Below are positions 22,953 to 35,207 of a DNA stretch of 64,000 nt, in pieces; the stretch's first letter is position 1, and every line of letters begins with the position of its first letter. This DNA comes from Anaspis maculata. Its lineage: Eukaryota; Arthropoda; Insecta; Coleoptera; Scraptiidae. Where the stretch lies: the NCBI GenBank assembly GCA_949128115.1, contig OX421962.1:12785262-12849261 (forward strand), in the 5' to 3' direction. Both the position numbers and the translations under genes were made by a program. The notes beneath the pieces are model-generated. The model was not told where the DNA came from. It was given only the letters and a program-made list of their open reading frames with translations, and ran no database searches.

Positions 22953-24617
22953 CTCAGACGAATCAAAGAACGGCTTGTGTCAGCAAGTCGCCCAGGCCTT
23001 ACGAAGCCCTTTGTTCTCCAAACCGACGCTTCAGGTTTCGGCATTGGTGCCGTAGTGTGTCAAAAGTATGGTGACGATGAACACGTCATCAGTCTGTTTT
23101 CTGTCAAAGTCATTATCGCGTCAAGAAAGGAACTACTCAACAACCGAACGTGAGTGTCTAGCTTCAATATGGGCGGTGGAACGGTTGCGGCACTGTCTCG
23201 AAGGATCTCAGTTTGAGGTTACAACTGACCATCGTAGTCTTTTGTGGCTTCAGCGGCTCAAGGATCCACAAGGTCGTCTAGCTCGGTGGGCACTGCGACT
23301 CCAACCATACAACTTCACCATTACTCATAGGAGAGGTAAAGAACATGAAGTCTCAGAGTTGCTTTCGCGTTCAGTACCGAAAATCGACGCCGTGGAAGAG
23401 AAATCTGAGTCGAGCTCGACCGATACCTGGTATCGAGATTTGTTGTGTAGGGTACAGGCAAAGCCGGAGAAGTGTCCTCAGTTTTGGATCAAGGATGGAA
23501 TTCTTCACAAATATCAAGCGTTGCCTCATGCTGACCTTCGAGCAGACCATGAGAATCGGAAAGAAGTCTTGCCCAAAGAAAAACGATCCGAGATCATGCG
23601 AAAACTTCATGATGAACCTACTGCTGGTCACGTAGGCGTAGCTAAAACGGTTGCAAGATTACTGGAAAGATTCACATGGCCCAAGGTGCGTCAGAATGTT
23701 GCTCGGTACATCTCTAAATGTCAAGTTTGTCAGTCTCATAAGGTAGAGCAGCGGAAACCAGCAGGTCTTATATTATCTCACACACCACCGACCAGACCTT
23801 GGGAGACAATTAGCGTTGACCTCGTGGGACCATTACCCGGGTCGCGAAAAGGATTCTGTACGTTTTCATTTCGTCGTGCGGTTGCAACTCCGATAGTGAA
23901 GCATTTGAAGAACCACATCATTATTTTCTTTGGAGCACCCTGCAACATATTGTGCGATAACGGAGTGCAGTTTAAAAGTCGGGAATTTATTAATCTTGCC
24001 CCGAAGTACGACGTGGAAGTCAAATTTACCCCGTAGTACCACCCACAGTCGAATCCCGTCGAGAGAGTAAATCGAGTGCTAAAGACGATGTTGTCTTGTT
24101 ATCTGAATGAAGATCAACGTGTGTGGGAAGACCATCTTCAGGCTGTCACATGTGCGATTCGCACCTCCAAACATGACGTCACGGCTCACACACTCCACTT
24201 TTTGAATTTCGTACGAGAGATAACATTGTCTGGAGCCCCAGATAAACGAGGAGAGCTGGATGGAGAAGCTCCGAGAACGGTTGATCCAGAGGTTGAGAAC
24301 TTGAAATTGCGAGTGATATACAGAGAAGTCCGAAAACGTATATTACAAGCAAATCAGTGGAACAAGACCCATTATGACTTACGGCTTAGAGCGGAAGAAT
24401 TTAGTGTTGGCCACCAAACCATTCCAAAAAGGTTTGGAATGAGAATATGGCTCCGTCAAATGCGGCAAATTACTTCACCTATGAGCTGGCACCTAAATTC
24501 ATTGGACCGTATCACGTAAGGAAGAAATTAAATCCTTGGACCTACGAGTTGGAGGATGACTTTGGAAACTCGAAGGGTGTGTGGAATGCCAAAAATTTGA
24601 AGATATGTGTGGAATGA
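22953..24617 (+). pseudogene. Ty3/gypsy pol remnant: RNase H, zinc finger, integrase, GPY/F
   Basis: The order RNase H, H2C2 zinc finger, integrase and GPY/F tail is that of a Ty3/gypsy retrotransposon pol. RNase H is marked by QTDASGFGIGAV, NYSTTERECLA and TTDHRSLLWL, with a frameshift near 23090. The zinc finger shows GHVG and CQVCQ. The integrase core keeps SVDLVGP, LCDNG and NPVERVNR, so the three acidic positions can be seen, but about twenty residues after the first are deleted near 23855. There is an in-frame TAG at 24034 and a frameshift before the GPY/F segment (KFIGPYHV; stop at 24615). Reverse transcriptase, protease and gag are absent. It is a decayed copy, not an active gene. Confidence 0.92.
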
Positions 24618-26297
24618 TTTGTTTTTCTTTTCGACTTCCGTCGATGCGTTTGTGTTATTTTTTATGTTAAGTTTGTTTTCTTTTCTCATTGTTACATGAG
24701 ATTGTTTTTGCTTCCAATAGTTTTTTGTTTGGGTTCGGATTTGTCGAGAAACTTGGAGAAGTTTCTCTCCTACGAAGAAAGGGGAGAGTTTGCGACGTTT
24801 GGGGGCGTGACAAATGACAGAAGCTATATCTCACAAAACTTGACTTGCAATATGTTATTCAAAAGCCCTCAAAGAGCTGTATTCAGAACCGTTGAAAGCA
24901 TTACTCCAACGGTCACTAAACTTGTCGATAATTAACAAATGTCAATATTCAAAACTTTTACCATTCAATTATTCAAAATCTATCCGATGGATTGGAACCA
25001 AATTTGGCAGAAACGAACACAACAATAGAATCAAATTGAGTCTGCAGTTGAAGTTTTCTACCATTTTCCAGTTGGGCGCTACGAATTTTCAAATTTCCTC
25101 CTGGCCGTTATCACCCGAGAGGGCCGCTTACTCGGGTTTTAACCATCAGGACGATCCGTTTTTGGTGCAGAACTCAATTCAGACGCTCTTTTCTGCTTGG
25201 GGATCGACTTTTTCTATAAAACTTTTTAAATGATATCAAAAGTAGAATGCATTGGGCGTCGTGTAGGCCCGTTTTCAAACGTGACGCGATTCCGGTTTCC
25301 CGGCCGTGATTTTTTCAAAATGAAACTTGCACATTCCGTAATTTTGAACATGAATGCGTTAAGCCTCGCGAAATATACATTCTAGGTGCAGAGCTCCTGC
25401 GAGCCATAGTTGAAGAAAAGTTAAAATTAATTGTTGAGAAGAAAATTTTTTGAATTGGATCAATGGTTTTCGAATTTTCCACCCAGGAAAACTGCAAGTT
25501 TCCAACTTTATCATTTCGAACAGATTTTTTTTTTTTTAAAGCAAAAGTTACTGGCTTTAACAATTTGGTTGAACATTTTCTGACAATTTTTTCTCCTCAA
25601 TTTTCCGAGAGTTTCCCAGTTGAAACTAAAAAAGTTGCTTATTAAGAGCGGACTCAAATGAAGGATAAAGAGGAAAGAGGAAGGAGAAAAAATGTTTTTC
25701 GAATTTCCTGCAAATTTGTTTAATTTTTCTCTTGCACTCCAACTTCCCACCCAAAGGGAAGTCCCCAACAAAGATTTCCACAGTTTCCTGGATAATACTC
25801 GGAAAATTCAATTCTCTCCTGCATTTTGAACTTTTACATTTATGACACCTAACATTTGCTCCTAACAAACTGTTCCATCATCTAGCTATTGATATTTTAT
25901 TCGATTAAATCGGTTGATGAACAGAAATTTAACAGACAATACCAAAATTTGGTCAATTTTTTCCGTAAAAAATTAGCAAGAAGGCTTGTTTTCTTTCACT
26001 GTGTCTCCACAGTGAATGGACCGATTTGACTCGTAGTACTCTGTGAAGTAAGAGGAAGGTTCGTTATCCTCTCTATCAGTCATAAAATGCTTATTTTCAA
26101 TTGCGTCCGCCATCTTGAATTTTTGACAGTTTGGCTATCCTCGTACTTAGTTTTATAGCCTATTCTCTTGGCCATCCGCTCATACAAAGTTTGTGAAAAT
26201 CGGTTGAGAAACAAATATTTTAGAAGGAAAATAAACCTGTGCGTTTTTTTTTTGACCACCTCTAGATCAGGCGATCTCGGTAGCTTAAATTTCTGGA
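24618..26297. other. No gene; possible gypsy 3' non-coding part at its start
   Basis: After pol, a purine-rich tract at about 24775-24808 is followed by TGACAAATGAC, which could mark the start of a 3' LTR. I could not find the other LTR, so this stays open. The remainder is AT-rich with short frames lacking domains. Confidence 0.35.
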
Positions 26298-26556
26298 TTA
26301 GTCCGGTGGACTAGGGTTACAACTATGCATTTTATGACTACGGAACAATTTTTTGCAGGCATGTTCAGAAAGCCTTTCTCTATAATTTAAGAAGTGCTGC
26401 CAAGCAATTTTCCAATGCGAGGGGTCAGAGGGGTCCTTTTTGGACAACTTAAATCGTTTTTTATCAATAAAATCCGTAATAAAAATGCTAAATAAAAAAT
26501 TCCAACGGATTATTGAAGAACAACTCGAAAGGTCACTTATGTGTGATAACAATTAT
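26298..26556. mobile_element. Left half of an older palindromic element
   Basis: GTCCGGTGGACTAG, then AACTATGCATTTTATGACTACGG, is the inverse of the sequence at 30571-30804. The two halves were separated by the insertion at 26559-30568. The two-base-separated flanks TTA and TAA fit insertion at TA. Confidence 0.82.
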
Positions 26557-27739
26557 TACAGGGTGAACAGGTTCCGAAAAAAATGACTTTCCGTCAACAT
26601 TCAATCACCCTAAACTAATCGGTGAGAGAACCAAACGACGGCTGGTTGAAATTTATGAAAACCAGACGTCGGATTTTGGCGGGGTATTTAAAAAAAAAAT
26701 TCGCAAACGAACCGCAATGCAAGTTGACGACGGGAAATTTCCAAAATTTTTGCTGAATTTGAGGGGATTTTTTGAAATTTCATAATTCATTCCAATTTTT
26801 TCCAGGGAACCGCCGCTTCGAGTAGTCCATTTCAAACATCTTGTTACGTTTTTGCGGCGAAAATTTGGCTTTTTGGGGAGAATTTCGAGAAATTTGGTGT
26901 GAAATGCCGACTAGGGGGTTTCGGGGACCTAGTGTCGTCCGGTGCGGGCCACGTGGTGGGGTTTCTCTTAAAATTTCGCCGTATAATTAATCAAATTCGT
27001 CCACGGCATGGCCAAAGTGACAGGAACGTCAATTGACGTTCTGGGTTTTGGAAAACTCAACACCTCGGGGCATTTGAACAGTGTTTTTGGAGAAAATGAA
27101 CCGTGTCAGCGTGCGAAATTGTATTGTGGCCTCGAGGAGCCTTTTGAGCGTCCATCAGACACAAAACACAAGAGCCAATTCAAATTCGAACGGCATTTTG
27201 ATCAAATTTCGCAGGCCGGCTCCGGTGTTGACAGGGTAATTTCACCGATACAGGCGAGTTGGGGTGGGCAAAGCACGTCTGGGGGGTACTCACAGTATAT
27301 TTGCACTAGGGCCCGATTTTTAAAGGCTCCACATTTCGAGAAAGGGCCTTCTCTCGTTGTCTATAACACTTTCCGTGGCGAGTTGTACATTTATCTTGCC
27401 GCGACTTGTTTTCTAGAAAATCCGTGTTAATTCCAGGGGACCTTGTGGCTACACTTCCAGAAAGGGTCCATGTTTTGATTGGCGTGCTTATTTCGGACCT
27501 TTTATTGTCCTATTTTTCAAAATTTGATTCAAAATATTCAGCTTCATTGCTGGCGCTGCACTTGTGAAAGTGGCAAATGTCAATAATGTCACAGCACTCA
27601 TCTCATATTAGGCGATTTCGCGCGAATGCTTAAGCGTATTTTTCGCGGGTGCTCTTGGTTCTTGGTTACGTTGCAATTTGCAATGATGTTGACAGTTATG
27701 GACATTTTCACGAGTAAATCTAATGACGAATGCGGAAAT

Positions 27740-28810
27740 CGCGCCATGTTGTTCCGAATATTGAACTTTTGTATTTTTCAACAGATTATATTGAGATTGA
27801 ATGAATACTCGGGCATGATGGACAATCGAAATGCATTTGTCATTTGTGATTGTTGATTTCTCAGTGGATGTCTTTCACTTTGAGGTTACTTTTTTGTTTG
27901 TAAATAAATAGGTCTTGACATTACAATTACTTGATAATATAACTGTGCCCATTTTCGTGACTCGCCAAAGTGACATCATTGACAGTCTCTTCTCGTAGTT
28001 GAATTGACATTTCTATCATCATTACCGCAAGATCCGATTGGTATTTTGAACCTATGCCAACAAAAAATAGACCGTCTTAATGCATCTGCCAAATTTAGAT
28101 TTTTGACGTTCCAAGAGGACGCCATATTGAACTTTGGTATTTTTCCACTGATCTGATTGGGATTTCAACCCTATACCCACTTGAGGTTGACAATGGAAAT
28201 GCATCTATCAAATTTTGATTTTTGACGTTTTAGAGGCCGCCATATTAAACTTTTGCATTTTTCAACCTAGCTGATTGGGACTTCAAACCTATACTTATTT
28301 GAGGTTGACAATGAAAATGCGTCTGTCAAATTTTGATTTTTGACGTTTCAGAGACCGCCATATTGAACTTTTGCATTTTTCAACCGATCTGATTGTGATT
28401 TCAAACCTATACCCACTTGAGGTTGACAATGGAAATGCATCTGTCAAATTTTGATTCTTGACGTTTCAAGAGGGCGCCATATCGAACTTTTGTATTTTTC
28501 AACTTATCCGATTGATATTTCAAGCCTTTACCTACTTGAACTAGACAATTGATATGCATCTGTCAAATCTGTCATTGTGACATTTGCGAGGCTGCCATAT
28601 TGAACTTTTGTATTTTTTAACAGATCATATTGAGATTCTGAACAAATACTTAGTCAAGATGGATAATCGAAACGGATTTGTCAAATTCGACATTGTCGCA
28701 GTTTGAAGCCGCCGTATTGAACTTTTGCTTTTTTCAACCGAATTCATTGAGTTTTCAAACCTAGACTTGGTTCAAATGAACAATTGGAACGTAACTGTCG
28801 AATTTGTAAT
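27740..28810. repeat. 118-bp tandem satellite
   Basis: The word GCCATATTGAACTTTTGCAT recurs at about 28123, 28241, 28359, 28478, 28596 and 28713, a regular 117-119 bp step, with a more diverged copy near 27745. Units include GATTTTTGACGTTTC and TTGAGGTTGACAATG. Identity falls toward both edges. Confidence 0.88.
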
Positions 28811-29397
28811 TTTGCACATAATTTTATTTCATCTCAATTTCTCCTACAAATATTTAGAAAAGCTCCTAAATAATACAAATACACGGTTCTGATTTCCCTT
28901 CCACTACACGGTGTCTTCCACGACAGTACCGACAAAGCTTCATCATGTTTCCAGTATTTTTAGTAGTTACCTTGAACAAAAGTAGAAATACATAGCAATA
29001 AACAAAATAATGGTGTATCGATTTCTCCCGACAACTCTTTACTGATCAGGCACCACCCACTGACATGCGTTTCGTTCACAATAGGACCCTACAAGTCGGG
29101 ACAGAAATTTCAAAACACGCAAAAAACAAACATCTTCTCGAATTCATGTTACTCTTACACAGTCAGTTGCTTGCGCCTCTTGGAAAACTTCATCTGACCA
29201 AAACACCCATCGACACACATGCATAAAATTACTAAACTCGCCAAAAGAAAACCTGACATCTACCTAAAACAACTGAAAATCAACATCATGTATACAATTC
29301 CCTTTCCACTTGTCCGATGTCAGTGGAACAAATTCACTGTCTACTTTTCAACCAATGCTGTCACCCAGGCGACGGCTTGCCGGCGCCGGTGAGAGCT
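28811..29397. other. Unique spacer inside the 4.0-kb element
   Basis: No repeat or coding signal noticed between the satellite and the hairpin nest. Confidence 0.4.
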
Positions 29398-29533
29398 TAT
29401 AATGAAGAAAAAATTGCGCCAAAGACCTTTAGCTTCGTCATTGGAAAATGCCGATTGGCATATTTGTTGATCATATCCACCTGAACTGATTGAGAACGGT
29501 ACCCAACTGCGTCAATAGTGCCGGAGCTATATA

Positions 29534-30382
29534 CAGGGTGGAAGAGAAAAATATTTTTGTTCACATTTATTTCAAAATCCGAGATAGATGAAGTGGACAA
29601 AATTGAAGAATTGATGTTTCATTCAATGCATGTGAAGATTCCCCAACAAACCGTTTGGGAATACGCTGAAGCGTTCCTGAAATATTTTTAAAAAACTGAA
29701 GAATATCAGCAAAATTTCACTTTCTACTTTGATTTCGTATTTTCCATTATACAGAGGTATACTCTTGAGTTATGCAACAAATCTCATAATATACACAAAT
29801 ATACAATAAATTATGGTGAAAACTGAACAGCACCATTACCGGCATCAATCATGTATGCGTTGTATACAGGGTGTGAGAAAAAATGGTTGTTTTCTTTGCT
29901 GTATATAACAAAAAAACAAGCAAAAAAACGCGTGGATTACACATTCACGTCAGTCCTTTACCTTATTAGGCGTCTTGGCTTGGTTTGTTTCCCCGGAAAC
30001 TTCGTACCTCCCTAATTTTTCACTTTTTATGTCTTGTTTTTTTTATTACAGCAAAGAAAACATTTTTTCTTCCACCCTGTATATGACGCATTGACGCATA
30101 CATGATTGATGACGGTGGGTGATGGTGCTGTTTAGTTTTCACCCTAATTTGTTGTTAAATTATAGTATATACCTCTGTATAATGGAAAATACGAAATCAA
30201 AGTAGAATGTAAAATTTTGATAATATTCTTCAGGTTTTTTTTCAAATATTTCAGGAACGCTTCAAGCTAATTCAAAACGGTTTGTTGTGTCTTCACACGC
30301 ATTGAATGAGGCACCAATTTCACTTCATCTATCTTGGTTATTGGAATAAATAAGAACAAAAATATTTTTCTCTTCCATCCTG
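29534..30382. mobile_element. TA-flanked hairpin element, 849 bp (middle layer)
   Basis: CAGGGTGGAAGAGAAAAATA at the left pairs with TATTTTTCTCTTCCATCCTG at the right, with TA outside. Arms of over 200 bp include ACGAAATCAAAGTAGAA and its inverse. The axis is near 29958, practically that of the outer layer. Confidence 0.85.
29867..30079. mobile_element. 213-bp MITE at the tip (inner layer)
   Basis: CAGGGTGTGAGAAAAAATGG and TTTTTTCTTCCACCCTG are the ends, TA outside. It contains GTTTTCTTTGCTGTA and its inverse. The axis is near 29973. It shares the CAGGGTG terminus with the layer around it but has a different interior. Confidence 0.82.
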
Positions 30383-30570
30383 TATAAAGGTAGATCCGGG
30401 ACCATTGGCGCAGTTGGGTACGGTTCTCAACTAGTTCAGGTGGGTATGATCAACAAATATGCCAATCGGCATCTTTCAATGACGTCACTGCAGGTCTTTG
30501 GTGCAATTTTTTCTTCAATATATTGCATGTTGACGGAAAGTCATTTTTCTCGGAACCTGTTCACCCTGTA

Positions 30571-30804
30571 ATAAGTCTTATCACACAAAAGTGACATTTT
30601 GAGTTGCTCTTCAATAATCCGTTGAAGTTTTTTTTATAGCATTTTTATCACGGATTTCATCGACGAAAAACTATTCAAGTTGTCAAAAAGGCAGCACATC
30701 TCAAATAATAGAGAAAGGCTTTCTGAACATGCCCGCAAAAAATTGTTCCGTAGTCATAAAATGCATAGTTTGGGCAATATTTGGCGCTAGTCCACCGCAC
30801 TAGA
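30571..30804. mobile_element. Right half of the older palindromic element
   Basis: This is the inverse of 26298-26556, ending GCGCTAGTCCACCGCACTAG. Arm divergence is clearly higher than that of the inserted element, consistent with greater age. Confidence 0.8.
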
Positions 30805-33299
30805 TCATCTCATGAAGCGTAAGCTTCTGACCTCAAAGTAGTAAAGCTGTACACCTCAATGCTTGTCCAATTGGGAGGTCTCCAAGTCCAGCTAGCTTCG
30901 CTTTGAATCCAATATGCTCTTGAACGGCTCCTCCACCAGTTGTACTGGTTTGTGGCTTGTTCCACAGTCGGAGTCTCCAGCGATATCACAACAACCTTAA
31001 AGCCTTAACTAACGGTGAGGCACGGCCAGGGCAAGCCAGATTTAAATTCACAGTGACAGAGAGCACATCAGCAGCGATATCTAAGTGCGGTTATTTATTT
31101 GACGTGCATCTAGTAGTACGCGGTAATAAACAGTGTGTATTTAAACGTTCGCCTCCATAATAAAAGTACCCAGCACAAATGAGAAACAATACCGTCTAGT
31201 TATTCTTGGCCGAGGGTGGATAACTGACAAGTATAACAAGTAGATATACCTATTGGCATGTTCAAATAAGAGAAACTAATCTTCAGATGCATTTGATGGA
31301 AAGATCCATCACAAACTCCAAACCAAAGCGTTTTTGCGAGACCCTGAGAGTTCAACGCCGAGGTCAAACGTGCGTCGAATGAGAGTGAAAAGAAGTCGCG
31401 GCTGGTGCGCCGGTATACATCCGTACGTGAGATGGCTCGGAATGCAAGAATCGAGAAGGTTCATTTGTATGAATTTGCCTCCGATTTTCACCAGCCAGCG
31501 CATACACGGGTCCCATCCAGAGTGAAAGACTTTCGCGTTATAAAACATATCCTCTCCGCATAAATATTCATCAGGCCTTGTCGCTGTAATTTATCCGACG
31601 AGACATCGGGCCACCGTGTGCATCTAATTACGTAATTGGACGCACTCTAGGCCAGAAAGTGAGATTTTTCGAGCACCTGCTTGGTTCGCTATGGGAAATT
31701 AGAATTGGAAGAAAATTTGAATGGTCGTTAAAAGTGATCCAGATTGCGCGAGAATGATTTGAGTAGTAATTATCGATACGCAAGTCGAGAAAGTTTGGAC
31801 CATCTGGGCTTCGCGCGCGCGAGATCATTGTTGTGATATGATAATAGGTGAGATTCACAGATTTTTGGCACTAAAATTGAAGAAAGCGCCTCAAGCCCGG
31901 ACATTATCGATTACAAGCTCCAGACATTATCGAAGCACATTCACAGCTACTTTTCAAAATCACAGCAATCAACTTTGATTATTACGGCGCGCTCAAAATG
32001 TTTTCATCTTGGCGGTGGTATACTATACACCGTCAATGATTACATGCATTTCAGTAGAAATCACCGGATAATTCCTACGGCATGACCCTTTGTGTGTTGG
32101 CAAAACTGCGCGCGAGATAATGGAATAAGTTGTTCGATGGATTTAGCTTATTACAGCCAAAGGCCGATTTTATTAAGCTATTCACGATCTTGTTCCACAA
32201 GGAGTACCCCGTAGACACCCATGTAACTGGTATATATTTATGGAACATGCCGCTGACATTTGCAAATCGCGATATATGGTAACAAAGTTGCTGGTATAAC
32301 TTTAAAGGGAAGCCCTCCCAATTTGCCGAGAAAAAAAGCCATCAAAGCCATATTACATTTCTTCTTCGGTAAAGATGCGGCGGGAGAGAAAGTGGTGATG
32401 GATATATTTAAATATACAACAACAACCACAAGCGTTCCTTATAGTTTCTCTTGTATACACATGTCATTTAAGGTCAATACCCAAGGTGTGCGATTCCGGC
32501 GTGTCTTCTTCTCCTGTGGAAGGACGTCTCCGCCGTTATTATTACCGTAATTATGATTAATAATAAGCACACGTCTATTATTTGTTTGCGGCGCGGCAGA
32601 TATTCGTACGAGTAAACAAATTTAATGCAAATAAGCTCCGTAAGTAAGTGATGGCCAATCAATTTCTATTAGCTCTGTGATTTAAGACTGGTAGCTCTTC
32701 AATTCGGTAGCGCGATGCCTTGTATAGGTGCCGAGGTACACATACCAGCTCAAAATTAAAACATGCGAGGCTGCGGCAAAGCCCCCAAAGCGAAAATCTC
32801 ATGATTACGGCGTGTAATCGTTAAGTTGTCTTGTGAATCATCAGTGATATACAAATTGACGGCAATTCTAGTAAAAACCTTTCACTCCGTCGTTATTGCG
32901 TTGTTTCAAAACCATTATCTAATTTTTCTCACCGGTGCCTGATGCCCTTTTCTTCTCGCATTTTCATAATTCCTTATTCTAACAGAAACCAGGAGGTAGA
33001 TATATGTATAGGCTTGAAGAAGCATTGAAAAACATCACTGCCAAAAGTAGTAGTGAAGTCGTTTTTTTCGAACATAACAAGAACTTTGAGATGTTACGCA
33101 TAACAAGCCGTGTAGGAATTAGCCTTGAAGGCTGATCTGCAAATCGCACCAACCGTATCCTCTCCGCATTCTTATGGGATTATAACAGAATTTCGAAGTT
33201 TTGTTAAAATCGTCACATATAATCAAAATAAGACGGCGAAGGAACTAATGGCTGAATTCGTACGATTCCGGCTCTTGGTGCATTTTTAGGACTGTGAAT
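30805..33299. other. Mostly unique intron sequence; solo repeat end at 30910-31000
   Basis: GCTCTTGAACGGCTCCTCC at about 30911 is a single diverged end of the element at 33300-33652. Otherwise the stretch, including the GC-richer 31320-31560 and 32240-32560, shows no domain or repeat that I can name. Confidence 0.45.
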
Positions 33300-33652
33300 C
33301 CAGGAAGCTCTTGAACGGCTCCTCCGCCAATTGTACGGGTTTGTGTCTTGTTTTTGCGTCGGAGTTTCTCGGTTTGTAGTTTTTCCCGAGTCGGAGTCTC
33401 CGGCGATATCGCCGTTACAGCAAAATTATGCTTTGTCAAAAATGTAACAGCAGTTTTCTGGCCGATTGGAGCTCAAGGTGGTGGTCCATCACATCGCAGA
33501 ATATTTGGTGCCGAACTTGTGACACATTTTGTTGACAAATCTCGTACCTAACAGAATTGTGACCGACTAGTACGGCCTCAAGATTGCGCAGGAGACTCGG
33601 GAAAAACACAAACCCGTACAATTGGCGGAGGATCCGTTCAAAAGCATCCTGG
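33300..33652. mobile_element. TIR element, 353 bp, CCAGGAAGC ends
   Basis: CCAGGAAGCTCTTGAACGG, then CCAATTGTACGGGTTTGTG, at the left is mirrored at the right with a few mismatches over about 47 bp. The inner words CCCGAGTCGGAGTCTC and GAGACTCGGG also pair. It is non-coding, and a solo end lies at 30911. Confidence 0.8.
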
Positions 33653-33667
33653 ATTTATAGCGAACCT

Positions 33668-33814
33668 GTGGTGGAACCACGAGCTCTCGACAATTTTTCC
33701 CTCTCTTAAGGGTGAGGGATGCAGAGGGGAAAGGGGAAATTAGGGTGAGAGGTGCAGAGGGGAGAGGGAAAACTGTCGAGATTGACAACTGTCGAGTCCT
33801 TGTGGTTCCACCAC
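33668..33814. mobile_element. 147-bp MITE, GTGGTGGAACCAC ends
   Basis: GTGGTGGAACCACGAGCTCT at the left is mirrored by GTCCTTGTGGTTCCACCAC at the right, with GTCGAGA words duplicated inside the right arm and a purine-rich GGTGAGAGGTGCAGAGG repeat in the middle. Confidence 0.75.
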
Positions 33815-33899
33815 TGGCTGGACTTTTCTGAAGTTCTACCAATTATATAATACAGGGTTTTACAAAGTTTACTATACCTGATTTGAAAAGTGACCATGA

Positions 33900-34369
33900 C
33901 GGTCGGGTAACAGAATATCCGAGCCAAAAATATCCCTGCGACAAAATATCCCGGCAATAATATCCCAATCAAGAATATCCCCGCGTCAAAATATCTCAAG
34001 CCAAAAATATCCCCGCCAAAAATATCCCCGCCAAAAATATCCTTGCGACATAATATCCCAGGCAAAAAATATCCCCGCCAATAATATCCCAGCCAAAAAC
34101 ACCCCACCTAAAAATATCCCCGCGACAAAATTTCCCAATCTGAAAATATCGCGAAGAGGTAACAGCTCTTCAGCCACCGGATCTAGGAAAAAACGTCCCC
34201 CGCAAAACGTCCCCGGAAAAAATGTCCCTCACAATACGTCCCGTGGAAATTACGTTCCCGGGAAAAAAAGTCTCAAGGAAAAGACGTCCCAGAGAAAATA
34301 CATCCTCGGGAAAATACGTCCTCGGGAAAAAACGTCCCCCGGAAGAGACGTCCCTGGAAAAATACGTCT
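33900..34369. repeat. Two phrase arrays: AAAATATCCCCGCC then CGTCCCCCGGAAAA
   Basis: From 33905 to 34170 a 14-16 bp phrase AAAATATCCCNGCC repeats about fifteen times. After a unique linker (GGTAACAGCTCTTCAGCCACC) a second phrase CGTCCCCCGGAAAAAA repeats from 34190 to 34366. The whole unit recurs at 37250-37554, linker included, so the two arrays are parts of one element. Confidence 0.88.
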
Positions 34370-35099
34370 TAGCCCAGGCGCCAGGGAAAACAATAAGGAA
34401 ATAATTGTTTCCTGGCTGGAAACTAGCTTAAAACGATCTGTGTAGCTTAGGTTTTGACATACTAGTTTCCTCCTTTCGGAAATGTCGGCGTCATGTCGCC
34501 ATCATCAACAAGAAGTGCACCAGCGTGGTTTTTGCCGAATATCTAAATTTTGGTTCATCTGACAGCAAAAGATGTAAGTAAACATTTTGAAGCCTATGAA
34601 ATTCCCTACAGTTTGGTTTTTCAATCAATTTTCTGCGACCTATGGTCTCTCAGATAGAGCTTCTGGAAGCGAAAGTCATTGTCGTGAAAGCTCCATGGCC
34701 ACTTGACTCGAAAAACTAAAATGTCGATGTGACAAAAAAAATTCAAAATGAGATTACTCGAGAACTCTTCATGCTATAGTTGCGGTGAGAGTCTTAAACT
34801 CTTCCTCTTGAACCGTAGATTACGAATATTGAAAAGTCAAAAACGTCACATTGTGCATATACAGGGTGTACTACGGGAATCAAATCAGAACAGAGAAATT
34901 TGACATATTTCTTCGATTTAGCCTATGCGAAACTCTAAGCACTTATCACGAGTCCAATATCAATATGCATTGCTCTGTAAGCTTCACTTGATACACTTAA
35001 GAAGTGGTCAGCTCACAGCCTTCCTGTAAAATGTTTTGAAGGCCCTCTGAAATAATCAAAATTTACAGTAGCAAGAAATGTATGGAACAGTATATTATA

Positions 35100-35207
35100 T
35101 ACCAAGGAACCAAAGTAAATTTTTTATTCTTTGGGTGAAGTTTATTGCTCGAGGGCCCTTTGGGTCCAAATCCTCAAATTAAAAATTCACTTTGGTCCCT
35201 TGGTATA
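35100..35207. mobile_element. About 108-bp MITE in the left arm only
   Basis: TACCAAGGAACCAAAGTAAAT and ATTCACTTTGGTCCCTTGGTA are its inverted ends. It sits between layers two and three on one side only and accounts for the slight offset of the inner axis. Confidence 0.75.

Larger units (their letters stand above)
29398..30522. mobile_element. Outer hairpin of a triple coaxial nest
   Basis: TAATGAAGAAAAAATTGC, GATTGGCATATTTGTTGATC and AACGGTACCCAACTGCG at the left recur inverted at the right (30400-30522). Only the outermost 130 bp of each side belong to this layer; the rest is filled by the two elements below. The axis is near 29960. Confidence 0.8.
26559..30568. mobile_element. 4.0-kb TA-flanked TIR element, CAGGGTGAACAGG ends
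   Basis: About 40 bp at each end match in inverted orientation (CAGGGTGAACAGGTTCCG, then TGACTTTCCGTCAAC), with TA outside. It lies at the axis of an older palindrome. The interior holds a unique GC-mixed part (26600-27700, with a 140-codon frame of no known family), a 118-bp satellite (27740-28810) and a triple hairpin (29398-30522). No transposase is recognisable. Confidence 0.8.

Noticed and set aside
24775..24830. Start of a gypsy 3' LTR after a purine tract
   Set aside because: Only one candidate copy was seen, so LTR identity cannot be shown.
27008..27430. 140-codon frame inside the 4.0-kb element
   Set aside because: No motif and odd composition; lies in transposon sequence without other coding support. 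A protein search could reverse this.
33706..34404. Frames reading GDIFGGDIF or SGKYVLGKK repeats
   Set aside because: Produced by the 14-16 bp phrase arrays.
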